Positions 9,642-21,281 of a DNA stretch of 64,000 nt are shown here, one piece after another. The stretch is from assembly GCA_033398695.1 (NCBI GenBank), contig CM065809.1:174644501-174708500 (forward strand). Reading direction: 5' to 3'. The position numbers and the translations under genes are program-made. How positions within the stretch are numbered: the stretch's first letter is position 1; every line of letters starts with the position of its first letter. Source of the DNA: Orobanche coerulescens. Lineage: Eukaryota > Streptophyta > Magnoliopsida > Lamiales > Orobanchaceae. Below the pieces are notes generated by a model. That model worked only from the letters and a program-made list of their open reading frames with translations, was not told the DNA's origin and searched no databases.

Positions 9642-10499
9642 TCAATTGAAGGAGTCGATATTTAGTATCGACTTGCAAGATCTGACTTTCTCGACTGGTA
9701 GGCACTTTGTGCCCATATCTGCAGGGTTAGACTGGGACGGGATTTTCTTCAAATCAATTATGCCCTTTTCGACTATATCACGGATGAAATGTCGCCTGAC
9801 GTCAATATGTTTTGTACGATCATGGAAAACAGGATTTCTGCACAAGTGTATGCTAGATTGACTGTCAGAAAAAACCACAACATTGTCACGAAGAACACCA
9901 ATTTCATTAAGTAAACCTTTCAACCAAATAGCCTCTTTAAAGGCTTCAGTAGTGGCAATATATTCAGCTTCGGTAGTAGACAAAGTAACTATATGCTGAA
10001 GTTGAGATTTCCAAGAAATGCATGAGCCACACAAGGTAAACACATATGAAGTTGTGGACTTACATTCATCCCGATCATTGGCATAATTAGAATCAACATA
10101 ACCTTTAAGGTTAACCCCATCATTAGATTTAGAAAACACAAGTCCATCAGAAACAGAATTTTTTAAGTACCGAAGTAACCACTTAAGAGCCTCCCAATGA
10201 GGCTTCCCAGGATTGGCCATATACCTACTTAAACAGCTCACAGCATAAGCAATATCAGGTCTGGTACTGACCATAAGGTACATGACAGATCCAATAGCAT
10301 TAGCATATGGGATAGATCTCATTTCTTGAATTTCAGATTCCGTTTTTGGAGACTGAGTTTTGGATAATAAGAAATGACAAGCCAGTGGCACACCAACAGA
10401 TTTTGCATCAGTCATAGAAAATTTTTCCAGAATTTTACCAATGTAAGAGGACTGATTTAGAAATAAAATGCCTTTCGATCTATCCCGAACGATATTCAT
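9642..10499 (-). pseudogene. Copia-A RT C-terminus and RNase H
   Basis: Contains the post-RT segment SMTDAKSVGVPLACH, IGSVMYLMVSTRPDIAYAV, the RNase H core (GYVDSNYANDRDECKST, TLSTTEAEYIATTEAFKEAI, VVFSDSQSSIHL) and the C-terminal ADMGTKCLPVEK that ends Tork-like polyproteins. RNase H removes the RNA template during reverse transcription. It is separated from the RT segment by a one-base loss in a T run at about 10500 (expected four T, three present). Confidence 0.92.
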
Positions 10500-10501
10500 G
10501 C

Positions 10502-11245
10502 CTAAATCCTTTTAGCATCCCCCAAGTATTTCATGTCAAATTGTTCACCTAAGCGATTTTGGACATGATTAATAGATTTAATGTATGAACTTATCAAGAG
10601 CATATCGTCTACATAAATAAGTAGGAACATAGGAACATCACAATCAATCTTGAAACAAAGGCATGGATCATATGCACTTCGGCAGAATTTCAAGGACAGC
10701 ATGCAATCATTAAATTTCTTGTTCCATTCTCTAGGGGACTGCTTCAGGCCATATAACGTTTTATTCAGCAAGCACACATAATCCGGATGGTTAGCATCTA
10801 TAAAACCTTCCGGCTGTTTCATGTAGATGGTTTCTTTTAATTCACCATGCAAAAATGCCGTTTTAACATCTAATTGTTTCAACTCCCAATTATGATGTGC
10901 AACTAATGCAAGCATGATGCGAACAGTGGTGAATTTAACTACGGGTGCAAAAATTTCGGTATAGTCAATACCTTCGCGCTGAGTGAAACCTTTAGCTACT
11001 AACCTTGATTTGAATCTGATGTCATCCTCATCCTTTTTGACTTTAAATAACCACTTACAATCAATCAAAGAACAGTTCTTAGGTTTTGGAACAAGTTTCC
11101 AAGTATTATTAGCATGCAAGGACGTCATTTCTTCATTCATTGCACTTAACCATTCATTTGATTTATCAGACAACAGAGCGTCATTGTAAGATTTAGGTTC
11201 ATTTCCATCAAGCATATCAAACACATTGAAAGCAAGAGAAGCCAT
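10502..11245 (-). pseudogene. Copia-A reverse transcriptase
   Basis: Copia-type RT with CKWLFKVKKDEDD, RLVAKGFTQREGIDYTEIFAPV, LKQLDVKTAFLHGELKETIY, CLLNKTLYGLKQSPREW and the catalytic LIYVDDMLLIS. The upstream join (11246-11440), an integrase-RT linker, has stops in all frames. It is inactive because of the frameshift before RNase H and the broken linker. Confidence 0.92.
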
Positions 11246-11440
11246 GTGGAAATCATCTAAATGTATAGGTCTTCTAACATTTCTTCTAGACCTATCCCTA
11301 GTTAGTTGATAATCGACAAATCAGAACAGATTCTGACCCGTCTCCATTTTCGGATTGATTATCGGGTTGATCATTAGAGATTTCAGGATTTTCCATATTA
11401 TCGATTCAGCAGCAACTCATTATCACTAAGACGCTCCACC

Positions 11441-13222
11441 CTAATCGAACAGGTGGGGAGTATTTTCAGCAGCTAACACAGGAGCAGGTAATGGATTATT
11501 AAGACAAGGAAATTCAGTTTCATTAAACACCACATCCCTACTAGTGATCACTTTCAACCCGGGTTCAGATCTGACCCATAATCGATAACCCTTAATACCA
11601 TCAGGATATCCAAGAAAAACACATCTCAAGGACCTAGGCTCAAGTTTATCAACATTTTGATGCACATAAGCAGCACAACCAAACACACGAATGTTTGAAA
11701 AATCAACAGCATGACCCGACCACACAGACTCGGGATAATTACCATTCAGAGGTATAGAAGGTGATCTATTTATAAGATAGGCAGCAGTTAAAAGAGCCTC
11801 ACCCCAAAAACTTTTGGACAGTCCAGAAGTGGCGAGCATAGCCCTCACCTTTTCAAGGAGGGTTCGGTTCATCCGCTCAGCCACCCCGTTCTGTTGAGGG
11901 GTGTAAGGAACTGTCTTATGCCTAAGGATGCCGTTTTCGGAACACATAGTATCAAACTGAGTATTGCAAAATTCAAGACCGTTGTCGGTCCTTATCTTTT
12001 TAATCCGTTTTCCGGTTTGATTTTCCACTAAAGTTTTCCAAGTTTGAAATTTTTCGAACACATCAGATTTCAGTTTGAGTAGAAAAACGAAAACTTTCCT
12101 AGAATAATCATCAATGATTGACAAGAAGTAACGGTTTCTCCCATGAGTCGGGACACTGGCAGGACCCCAAACATCAGCATGAACATAGTCAAGCACATTG
12201 GAACTCTTACCAGATTTTTCAAAAACAGGATCAGGGGAATTGGGAGGTTTCGGAAATTGGGTTTTATGTTGTTTGCCATACATGCAAGAGTCACAGAAAG
12301 ACAACTTAGAGATTTTATCTTTTCCAAAACACTTTTGTTTATGCAAGATATCTAATACCTTGATGCTCATGTGTCCTAACCTATTATGCCATAATTCGGT
12401 TTTATCTGCACAAACCAGGTTGGAACATGTAGCAATTTCAGTTTGGCAAATATATAAATTAAATTTCCGGATTCCTTTAAACAACATTAAGGAACCTTTG
12501 CAGATTTTCATATAACCATTTCCCCATGAACCCCTAAGACCCTCATCTTCCAAAGTAGTACAAGATATCAAATTGTTAGATAAATCGGGGATATGTCTGA
12601 CATTTTTTAAAGTAAATTGAGTATCATCAGCAAATTTCAAACAAACATTCCCAACCCCGGCCACAACCCGTTTCATTTTATCAGGCATATACACATACCG
12701 ATCACCAAGATTAGTATAACTCGTAAAATGCTGTTTATAAGGTGTCATATGGTGAGTGCATCCAGAATCCAGCAACCATTCATTTTCACTTAGACCAGAA
12801 AGCACAGAATTCACAGAAAGATGCATATTATCAATAACTGTAAAGACATCCCCAGCAGTAAAGTTTGCCTGATCATTTGGCAAATTCTTTTTAGGTTTGG
12901 TGCACTCATGTATATAATGACCAGATTCACCACAGTTATAGCATTTGCGGTTTTTAGACCGGAACTTAGATTTATCCTTCCATTGCCCCTTTTTCTTATT
13001 AGACTTTTCAAAATCAGATTTGATAAACGGTTTCTTTTTAAGGTGTGGTTTAGACCTTACAAAATTGACATCAGAAACCGGTTTATGGACCTTATTAACT
13101 TTCAAGTCTAATTCCTTACTCTTCAAGCCACTTATAACAGTATCTAAGGTCACAGAATCCCTACCATACTTAATGGCAGATTTCACATCATTATAAGCAT
13201 CTGGGATAGCATTCAAGAGCAC
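11441..13222 (-). pseudogene. Copia-A gag C-terminus, protease and integrase
   Basis: The 593-residue open segment has, in order, the end of gag, a CCHC knuckle (CYNCGESGHYIHEC, near residue 94), protease (WLLDSGCTHHMTP, near 150), the pre-integrase domain (LWHNRLGHMSIKVLDIL) with a CDSC pair, and the integrase core (DYVHADVWGPAS, IIDDYSRKVFVF, IRTDNGLEF, PYTPQQNGVAERMNRTL). The core catalytic Asp, Asp and Glu are all visible. It is broken from the gag start by a frameshift between 13222 and 13376. Confidence 0.92.
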
Positions 13223-13375
13223 AATAGGGAATAATCATCAATGTTTTTATCACGGTTTGTTTTATATCTTGAACTAACTTTGTAAAGGTATCAAGATTGC
13301 TATCAATATCTTTATTCAAATCCGACATAACGGAAAAACTTTTCGAGGAGGAATAATTTATTTGGCAAAGATTTT

Positions 13376-13672
13376 TCAGAACGTTTCCTCAAGTTTATCC
13401 CAAAGATGTTTTGCATTATCGATTACGCCTATTCGTCTAATCACAGAATCAGACAGGTTCAAGATTATAGAGGAATGAGCAAACTCAATTAATTCCTCTC
13501 GTTTTTCAGAAGACACATCGGATGGGAAAGTACCTTCAATGTCTTTAAAACATTTTTGTTGGACAAGTATAGATTTCATTTTTTGTTGCCAAATTCTAAA
13601 ATCTCCTTTACCGTCAAAAGGTGCCATTGTAAATGAAGTTAGAGAACCCATTTTAGTATTTGTAAAAATCAC
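13376..13672 (-). pseudogene. Copia-A gag N-terminus
   Basis: A UBN2-type gag start: FDGKGDFRIWQQKMKSILVQQ and VIRRIGVIDNAKHLWDKLEE. The likely start is the Met at about 13651 (MGSLTSF), since shorter leaders to that Met are usual. The frame is lost after 13376. Confidence 0.8.
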
Positions 13673-14141
13673 ACAAGATTTTGAAATACCAGCACAAGGT
13701 ACTAATTAAACTGAAAAACAGAGGTGACAGATAAATATCACGAAGATACCACAACGAACGAAATCACACCAGATTTAGGAGTCGAATACCAATATCACAC
13801 AGATAACACACAGTTTTAAAAAATCACACCAGATTTTTAAAAGATGATACGAGCTGGAATCGTATCCCGGAGCCCCCACAAGATCCGAGGAACACTTACG
13901 GTCCAGGCAAGGGGGGTTTGGTATGCCCAGAGATAACAATTTCAACAGTCTCAACACAAGGTATCAAAAAAACCGAAACAATCACAGTCACCAAGACAGA
14001 AGCAGACGGAAGCTAAAATAAATAACGAGAAGCAGCAAACCAAAAAGTACCGAAAATTTAAGGGAGAGTATGGAATGTAATACCTGGGCGGATTCCTCGG
14101 CCGGAACCCGTATGCCCTTCCGAATAGAAACCCCTTTTAAA
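13673..14141 (-). other. 5' leader of Copia-A
   Basis: About 470 bp between the primer site and gag. No open frame of note; composition is AT-rich with scattered ACCAGATTT repeats. Confidence 0.5.
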
Positions 14142-14155
14142 GGGCTCTGATACCA
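14142..14155 (-). other. Primer-binding site of Copia-A (initiator tRNA-Met)
   Basis: The minus strand reads TGGTATCAGAGCCC, the standard plant copia primer site complementary to initiator tRNA-Met, one base inside the LTR end. Confidence 0.92.
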
Positions 14156-14156
14156 C

Positions 14157-15069
14157 TGTGGGGAAACTATTCGGAATACATAGACGATTACACAACAGCG
14201 AGGTAAACAAATTACAAATAATTTCCGGAAATAAACGAATTACACAGCAAACTTGAGGACAACAAATTACACGAAATAAAAACGGGAAAATCTAATTAAC
14301 CCGTATAACAGATTAATCACAAAGAATAGGTAGGGGAACAAAAAGAGTGCCAGAAAACCAAACCGAAAAAGGATCACAAAGATCCGAATCAACACAAGGT
14401 GGACGGTGGTTAGAGATGACCGGAACTTGGTCTCGGCTCAGTCCTCCTCTATCAAGTACCCACGTCCAAGGCTCCGTGCGTATCCGCGGCCAACAGCCCA
14501 GACGAACAAATCTAGAAACACCCCGGCTGGTTCCAAGTATTCCCGTAAAACCCCCCAAATTGCCTCAAGTAGCTTTTCACTTAGAAAGAATTTTTCACTC
14601 AGAAAAAATTTTCACCAAGAAAACACAAATCGATTTCTTCCTCACTTAGAAAATTAGGTTTTTAATTTTTCGTGTATCTTCCTCATCCCAGATCGCCGGC
14701 CTTAAATAGGCAAAACACCAATCGGTAGAAGCCACCGATTTTAGGAGGATCGAATCCAATCATATCAAAGAATGATATGGGTTTTGATCCCCTTCCAAAT
14801 CGGGACCGAAAAGCCGAGCAGGAGGAAGGAAAGAAAATCCTTTCCATGGCAGTCGGCGGGTAGGTGAGGGGGGAGAGGGAAAAACCGAGAGAAGTGAGGC
14901 TAGGGTTACGGGGGGTTTAAATATAAGGGATAGACGGTAGGGATAGGTCAACCCTCATCCAGCGGGTGAGAACAAAGGAGCCGGGGGGAGTGGATTTAAA
15001 TCATCTGGGCCGGGCTGCAAGAAATACCGGCCCATAATAACAATAATCATTTGGGCCAAAATTTTAACA
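14157..15069 (-). repeat. 5' LTR of Copia-A (913 bp)
   Basis: Plus-strand termini TGTGGGGAAAC and TTTTAACA, beside the primer site. A minus-strand TATA-like TTATATTTAAA lies near 14920. Its outer 281 bp is duplicated at 9164-9445, and the CCCCT at 14789-14793 corresponds to the Athila-A insertion point in the other LTR. Confidence 0.9.
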
Positions 15070-16124
15070 ATAACGAGTTCAACATCGTTGCATTATATAT
15101 ATAATAATGCCCACATATTGTATGCATCCTAACAACAATGTCTAAGTCGTTATAACGACTTTCAAGTCGTTTCTGTATCAGAAATCGTTACAGTCTTTAA
15201 ATAATAAATTCCAAATCGTGTTAATTGAAAATATAATCAGAACGATTTGCAAGTCGTTTCTGTAAACATATAACGACTTCAAGTTCGATTCGCTCCCTTG
15301 TAAAAATATTACAGAACGTTATCTATATCGTTTCTTTATAAATTATAAAAACTCCAGATCGTTCCATTCAAAGTTTATTTTATCACGAGTTACAAATTGT
15401 TTGTTTGCTAAAATAACAATTTGGCTATCGTTTTGTAAAAAAAAAAAACATTGATGATAACATAGTGTATATCGTTTTAGAATAAATTTTACGAACCCAA
15501 TATTGTTTCAGTATAAAATATAATTATAACGAGTTACATATCGTGTCTTCATATAGAACACGATATGAATTTCGTTATGGCTTAACTTGATATTTCGATC
15601 ATTGATTGCCATCCGGAATGAGTCCTAAGTGTATGCATACAAAATGGTTCTAGTACATTTAAAAATGGACGAAATTAAAGATATAAATAGAAGTTGTATT
15701 GTAGAAGATAGATTATACAATTTTTAAAAATAAAAAGAAATGATCAATCACATCTATCTTTAAATTCTATACGAAATATCGTTTAGTAAATAAAACTAAT
15801 TTTGGAGTCTAATAAAAAATCAAAGTACTCTTTATTAAAGAGATAAATGAATACTTTTGTAACACAACAATAAATCGTAGTTTGAGGCCTAAGGAAACAT
15901 CTCTAAGTTAAATATCAAATATAATTATTTGGTGCATAATTTGTCTCACATTCACAAATATGTAAAATCCATCGAACACATTTTATAATATAAAGTCATA
16001 GAAATTATTCTACAAATTACAAAATAGAGTTCTTCGGAAAAAAAAATAATACCTAACCGATAATTGTTAAAGCTTAATATTTTTATTTACACTCGCCATC
16101 GGTATAGCGCTTCCTCCAATAACC

Positions 16125-16680
16125 TTAAAAATATTGACCAAAGATCATAACGTGGTATGTATCATTTTAATGGAGATTTCACAAGCCTAATATCATTTCA
16201 GTATAATTTCTAGTTATACAGAGATACATATCGTGTATTTGTATGGAGCGTGAGTTGTTTTTCGTTATGGATTAAAATTGATGATTTGGTTGTTCCGTGC
16301 CATCCGTCATAACTCCTACATGTGTATACAAGAAAAATTACCATACAAGGTGATTCAAACGCATTTTAAAATGGTTGTCAAATAGATAGACATGATTTGA
16401 TCAACTATTCAATGTAAAAGTTATGTAAATTGAAAATGAGAACTTGAATAATTGATCATCATTTTGAAATTCTTTTGAATCACCTTGTATGATATTTTTC
16501 ACTCGTGTACACATGTAGGAGTCATGACGAATGGCACAGAAGATAAACAACTCGTGCTGCATATGAAGACACAATATGTATCTTGTTATAACTAAAAATT
16601 ATATTGAAACGATATTGGGTTCGTATGATCTCCATTAAAACGATAAAGAGCACGTTATGACCTTTGATCAATATTTTTAA
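16125..16680. repeat. Inner inverted repeat (hairpin) of the fold-back element
   Basis: Arms of about 250 bp (16125-16375 and 16450-16680) face each other across a loop of about 75 bp. Paired landmarks: AATATTGACCAAAGATCATAA against its complement near 16660, ACTCCTACATGTG near 16312 against CACATGTAGGAGT near 16510, and CCTTGTATG near 16490 against CATACAAGG near 16343. A third, direct copy of the arm lies at about 15440-15680. Confidence 0.8.
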
Positions 16681-16853
16681 GAACGATATACAAGTCGTTA
16701 CTTGAGCAAAGGAACGATTTATAACATGTGTTAGTACATATTTAAATAAAATGATATCGAGTTCGTATTTTTTCTAAAAACACGATTTGGATAGTTACGA
16801 ATTCATTTAACCCGAGAAAGGATTAAACACGACGTCATTATTTGATCAAAGAA

Positions 16854-16962
16854 ACTATTTGAGAATCGTTATAGTTTTGGTTTCGATCCCAACGATATTA
16901 GGTACTATTTGAGCATCGTTATAGTTTTGGTTTCAATCCCAACGATATTAGGTTCGTTATCT
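16854..16962. repeat. Two-copy tandem repeat (about 54 bp) in the right arm
   Basis: The segment containing CGTTATAGTTTTGGTTTC and CCCAACGATATTAGG is present twice in direct tandem with one or two mismatches. Confidence 0.85.
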
Positions 16963-17654
16963 ACTCACTATGATGATTTTTAGATTGCAAACGACTTAGA
17001 AATCGTTATAACGATTTACATATTGATATAAAACTGTTTCACCACATCATATATTTTTCGAATTTAAATAGTATAGTGGCATTATTGTAAATATAATGTA
17101 ACGAGATAGATATCATTATATGACTACAATAACGATATCAATATCGGCCATTTACACTCCAGTGAGGTATCTCGTTATGCAAGAAGGAAAAACGACTTAA
17201 ACATCACTTTGAACAGATTAAATAGCAAAGTACAGGAACGATCTGTATATCGTTTTGGATACATGAGAACGAATTAGAACTCGTTCAGACAGCTGGAATG
17301 ACTTAAATATCATTATGAATACACGTAAGGACAATTTAAATATAATCAGGTAAGAGAAAATATTTTTTAATATTTGTATCAGTAACGACTTTAATATCGT
17401 TATGTGTACACCGTAACGACTTTGAAAGTTCATATCCTAAGGTAATTCAAAATTATTTTTAATATTTTTACCTGTAACGAATTTAACATCATTATGTGTA
17501 TCTAGTAACGATTTCAATCTCGTTATTATATTAAGGATAATAATGTCATTTGAAATATTAATATATTTTTTCTTTTTGTTTTATATTCTTATTTTGGTCC
17601 AGGGCTATTTACACAAATGTTTTATATGTGAAGGCTATTCAACTCATTTTTCCC

Positions 17655-18167
17655 AATTGATTTGAGACCCGGGGCAAAATAAAAAATGACGCCCTTTACA
17701 ATAATTTTTTTTTGGTAAATGAGGCCCGGTCCAAGCTAATTTTGTCTTTTATTTTTTTTCTAGCAGCTACGCAAGGAATGTCGAACATCTATAATTTTTA
17801 ATTTTTTAAAGCATATTAGGTAATTGATATATACAAAATGAGCCCTCGGAATTTGAAGGCACTGAGCTATCGACCAAGCTGCTCCACCCATTGGGCCAGC
17901 CCTGAGAGGAAGAAGAAAGTGAAGATAAGGGGGTTTACCGGATTCATTTTATTTCCTTCCAATTTGAGCTTTTTTACAATTTCGGATTTAAATATGGGTG
18001 GAATGTTTCTTTTACTTCTTTCTACACACAACTGTTTCGAAATTCTTCATCTTCTCTATTTTTACTTGTTAACTCTAATCTCACCATTGTCTCCTTCATC
18101 GTATGTTCCTTCACAAGTTGGAGGCGGTCGGTCATTACTGACTTATGGTGTTTAGTGACTATCTTAT
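17655..18167. other. Intergenic stretch with a possible degenerate DNA-transposon remnant
   Basis: From about 17665 to 17910 the phrases GACCCGGGGCAAAAT, GAGGCCCGGTCCAA and GGGCCAGCCCTGA resemble edges of dispersed plant hAT-like repeats, but no clear inverted ends or target duplication could be set. The rest (17910-18167) is unremarkable. An open frame at 17838-18155 has no recognisable domain. Confidence 0.35.
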
Positions 18168-18462
18168 CTTATATATATATATATATATAAAGATTCAGTC
18201 CTATGTTATTAATTGTGGAGTATTAAAGCTCTAAGTCTATCAAGAGTAATTGTGCAAAAATCATGTACTGTACAACCTACTCGAAGCTCTATCAAATACA
18301 AAAGGAGCTTTTAATTGAATGCTCTAGGATCAAAACTAAGTAATTAGAAAAGATCATTCGTATGATTTCAACACACATCTACATTCAAGTCATCTTTTCA
18401 GTTGCTTACAACTTTTCAGTTGCTTACAACTTTTCAGTTAGATTTTGAAGATTATAAATAAC
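18168..18462. other. Intergenic DNA with a TA microsatellite and a small tandem repeat
   Basis: A short TA run lies at about 18170-18190, and three direct copies of ACTTTTCAGTTGCTTACA (17-18 bp, the last partial) lie at about 18393-18440. No gene is seen. Confidence 0.7.
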
Positions 18463-18496
18463 CCGCTTGTTGTGTCACGATTTACTCATCCCGACA

Positions 18497-18995
18497 GGCG
18501 ATCGACTGTAAGGCCGAGCGACCAAGTCAACTCCAGTCAAACTATGGCTAGCTCGCCAAGTCGAAGATATCAGACCACCATTAGGTACCTAGCGATTGAC
18601 TCCCAAGGCGATCGCCCTTTGGCAGCTGGCGATCTACTCTAGTGACCGGCTAAGGGCAATCGACCTACGCCCCGAGCAGAGACGATCGCCCGTCAAAGTC
18701 ATCAAGGACTGAATCTCAGAAAAACACCCACGTGCAGATCCACAAAAGGCGCTGGCAGACAAGATCTTCTGCTGGCGGACAAGACCTTTGACCACAGCGT
18801 GTCACCTACCTCACCTACCGGCAGGCGCGCCGAAAGTTGTCAGTGGGACCGCCCGTGACAGCAACTCAGGACGCGTGTAAGCTCCCCATTGGACCGTCTG
18901 ATTGTTGCCGGCCAACTCCTGCAGACTTTGAGGGGACAGGCCCATGTGCTAAAAGACGATCGCCCGATTATTATAATGCAGAAAAGGCGATCGCC
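18497..18995. repeat. Cluster of GGCGATCGCC-type palindromes upstream of the Tat-A TATA box
   Basis: Five strong copies (three of them ending CGATCGCC) and several weaker ones (GCGATTGAC, GCGATCTAC, GCAATCGAC) lie within 500 bp. The last is 16 bp before TATAAATAG. The same sites recur in the 3' LTR at 25680-26180. CGATCGCC-like words are also common through the internal region. Confidence 0.8.
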
Positions 18996-19011
18996 CGGCG
19001 TATCCAAGCCC

Positions 19012-19020
19012 TATAAATAG
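19012..19020 (+). promoter_or_regulatory. TATA box of Tat-A 5' LTR
   Basis: TATAAATAG, a near-perfect plant TATA box, is repeated in the 3' LTR at 26196-26204. Transcription would start about 30 bp downstream, around 19045. Confidence 0.8.
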
Positions 19021-19619
19021 AGAACCTCCTCCTACTGGAAAAAGGTTCCGAGTTCATTTGACTTACGTTCAGAACTCATTCTCTCACATTCCGCTACATT
19101 CACGGAAATACAGTAGAACATACATATCATCAAGCTCCCTGCTATCTCATCGGAATCCATCTCAGGACTTCTCTCTCCGAATCTCTCGTCCAGAACACGA
19201 TCGGCAGAAGCAGCAAGTCTCCACTAGACAGATTCCAAGGGATTCATAAGCCCCGGAGCCCAAGCATCCAGCTAAATACTCGCCGTGAGAGACGGTCGAT
19301 CTCTCACCGCCGCGACTATTCATCTCCTTTGTTACAAGAACTCACAGAGCATCAAATCTGGTTCTTCCGGCAATCTACACGCTCACTAGCTAAGATAACA
19401 AGAATCTTTACACTCATTGTAATTGTATTCTTACATTAGTACTTGTATCCCCGAATATTAGTATTAATAATATCTCGCGAGAGCATTCAAGCCCGGGACT
19501 AACAACCCCGGCAAATCTTGTGTTATTTATCTTTCTCACGGAAGTGCTCTTGCATTTGTTTGCTATCCCATCCATTCCAGCAATATCTATCTCCGGATAA
19601 TATTTTGGGGAGCAACAAT

Positions 19620-19636
19620 TGGCGCTAGAGGAAGGG
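19620..19636 (+). other. Primer-binding site of Tat-A
   Basis: TGGCGCTAGAGGAAGGG starts 2 nt after the LTR. It begins TGGCGC like other Tat primer sites, but the tRNA cannot be assigned with confidence by eye. Confidence 0.65.
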
Positions 19637-19744
19637 GATCTAACCCTCAAACTTTTATTTCTACCGTCCCGAAGAACACTCACTGTTCTCGGGGCATATA
19701 CTTGAAGTGACACTCACTGCACTTCAAAGAAAACCTTCAGAATC

Positions 19745-21281
19745 ATGACATCCGCCGGTACATCGAAGAAAGCCGCTCTCCGAACCGCCGGACACCATAT
19801 CCCGGCTCAATCCGAACCCCAGCCGACGACAGGGGGAAGCCGCAGCAACGCGAGACTCTCGATCCCGCACCTGAGGGATGGCCCCAACCTCTCACTCGAC
19901 CAGTTCCAAACCGAGGAACAGATCGATGAGGCTATGGCCGTCCTAGAGGAGCGAAGGAGAGCATGTGCGTCGCCTGCAATAACTCCCTCGATCATCCGCC
20001 GCATTGGAAAACGGAAATTCAACGGGCTACTGAACGAGCGATCGTCAAAAAGCCCCAATTCGCGAGGAAAGGCTCTCGCACGACCGGACGGATCCATATT
20101 CGATCGTTTGGGGTGCGACCCATCCTGGCGACCGGGGCACTCTGTTTCCAACCTCGAAAAGACGGAACCCGAATCCGTCACCAGGAGTTCGGCCTACCCA
20201 CCTCACCGGCCGAGCGAGTCGGCCATCTGACTCACGCCCCGATCGCCAGGGAATCAGTACTCAATCGCCTCGGCTCCCGCTCCGAGCGCCGAGCCGCTAG
20301 CAGTCAGGCCACGGCGATGGCCGCCATACAACGCCAACTCGACGAGATGAGAGCACTCTTGGACACCGGGGCAAGCACCAGCAAAAAGATCGTCGGGCTG
20401 ACCGAGCCACTCGCGGTCCACATCGAGCTTGCCCCCATACAACCAACGATCGCTCCTCCCAAAACACCTTTGTACGAGGGGAGATCGGACCCCGAAACCC
20501 GCCTGAGTAAATTCTGAATTTACATGACTGGGTGTGGGGCATCTGATGCAACCAGGTGCCGAATCTTCTCGTTAACATTGGGCGAGCTGGCCCATAGGTG
20601 GTACATCTCACTACCACCACGATCAATCACCTCTTTTAGGAAACTGGCGAATGACTTCACGTCATACTTCGCCAGCAAGGTCGCCAGACCAGAAGGCCCC
20701 CACCGCATGATAAAAATCAAGCAGGGGAAGGACGAAACCGACGCAGATTACATCGACCGGGTAGACGAAATCATCCTCACCGGCGAACCCGTCAGTGACG
20801 AGCTCGCTCTCTATTCGGTCATGGGGGGATTCCACGGTCACTCTCCCATGTTTAGACATCTCTCCAAGGATATTCCCCAACTTACGCGATCTTCTGCGCT
20901 AATGCTGCCAACTTTCTGGCCAGGCAAAGGCTACTCACCCTCCGCTTAGGCGAGGAAACGCCACCTCTTGTCCAGAATATAGCGATCGCCAAAGCAAAGA
21001 AGACGATCGCCAAGACACCCGGAGATCTCAAGGCTTTCGAGGACATGGAAGCCCATCTCCTCCATACGTTCAACAGAACTCCGGCACATATTTTCTATGC
21101 CATCAAGGGGCACGAAGAGCTCAAAAAGCCAAAGGCGATAAGGGACCACGGTCACCTGGACAACAATCAATATTGTGCCTACCATAAGAGTCCCGGCCAC
21201 AGCACCAACAAATGCCGCGACCTCCTCAAACAGCTCTGGAGATTGTTCGAGGAGGGCAAGTTGGACAGCTTATTGGTTTAG
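19745..21281 (+). pseudogene. Tat-A gag, interrupted by stops and frameshifts
   Basis: ATG at 19745 opens a 161-residue segment (MTSAGTSKKAALRTAG...). After a frame change near 20200 comes PKTPLYEGRSDPETRLSKF, a stop at 20515-20517, then the gag core: CRIFSLTLGELAHRWYISLP, PPRSITSFRKLANDFTSYFA and IKQGKDETDADYIDRVDEI, typical of Tat-type gag. After another frame change near 20930 the C-terminal part ends with YCAYHKSPGHSTNKC, the CHHC-like metal site of this group, and EEGKLDSLLV. Gag would build the particle. Nothing resembling protease or RT follows. Confidence 0.85.

Larger units (their letters stand above)
9164..15069 (-). mobile_element. Ty1/copia retrotransposon Copia-A, 3' LTR interrupted by Athila-A
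   Basis: Minus strand: 5' LTR 15069-14157, primer site 14155-14142, gag from about 13672, protease-integrase 13222-11441, reverse transcriptase and RNase H 11245-9642, polypurine tract 9456-9446, 3' LTR fragment 9445-9164. The protease-integrase-RT-RNase H order defines copia, and the RT and C-terminal motifs resemble the Tork (Tnt1-like) group. The remaining 3' LTR must continue beyond Athila-A, off the left edge. The five bases after the right LTR are ATAAC; the matching duplication is not in the window. Confidence 0.88.
15070..17654. mobile_element. Fold-back, Mutator-like non-autonomous element built of AACGA/TCGTT sub-repeats
   Basis: Two long arms read as inverted copies around a centre near 16415. 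Both arms are arrays of short imperfect dyads such as AACGACTT..AAGTCGTT, spaced roughly 40-70 bp. The outer left sequence (ATAACGAG..CATCGTT) matches the reverse complement of the outer right (17480-17545). The right end reads GGGAAAAATGAGTTG on the minus strand, a Mutator-like terminus. The left end was displaced when Copia-A inserted and is off the window. There is no coding sequence. Confidence 0.65.
18468..19617 (+). repeat. 5' LTR of Tat-A (1150 bp)
   Basis: Starts TGTTGTGTCACG and ends GGGGAGCAACA beside the primer site. It contains five GRCGATCGMC palindromes (18497-18506, 18607-18616, 18681-18690, 18955-18964, 18986-18995) ahead of a TATA box at 19012-19020. No reading frame in it looks real. 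Confidence 0.95.

Noticed and set aside
17838..18155. 105-residue frame near the possible hAT remnant
   Set aside because: No domain, hydrophobic and AT-driven; not supported as a gene.
19807..20181. Minus-strand frame opposite Tat-A gag
   Set aside because: Shadow of a GC-rich coding region; no motifs or splice sites.
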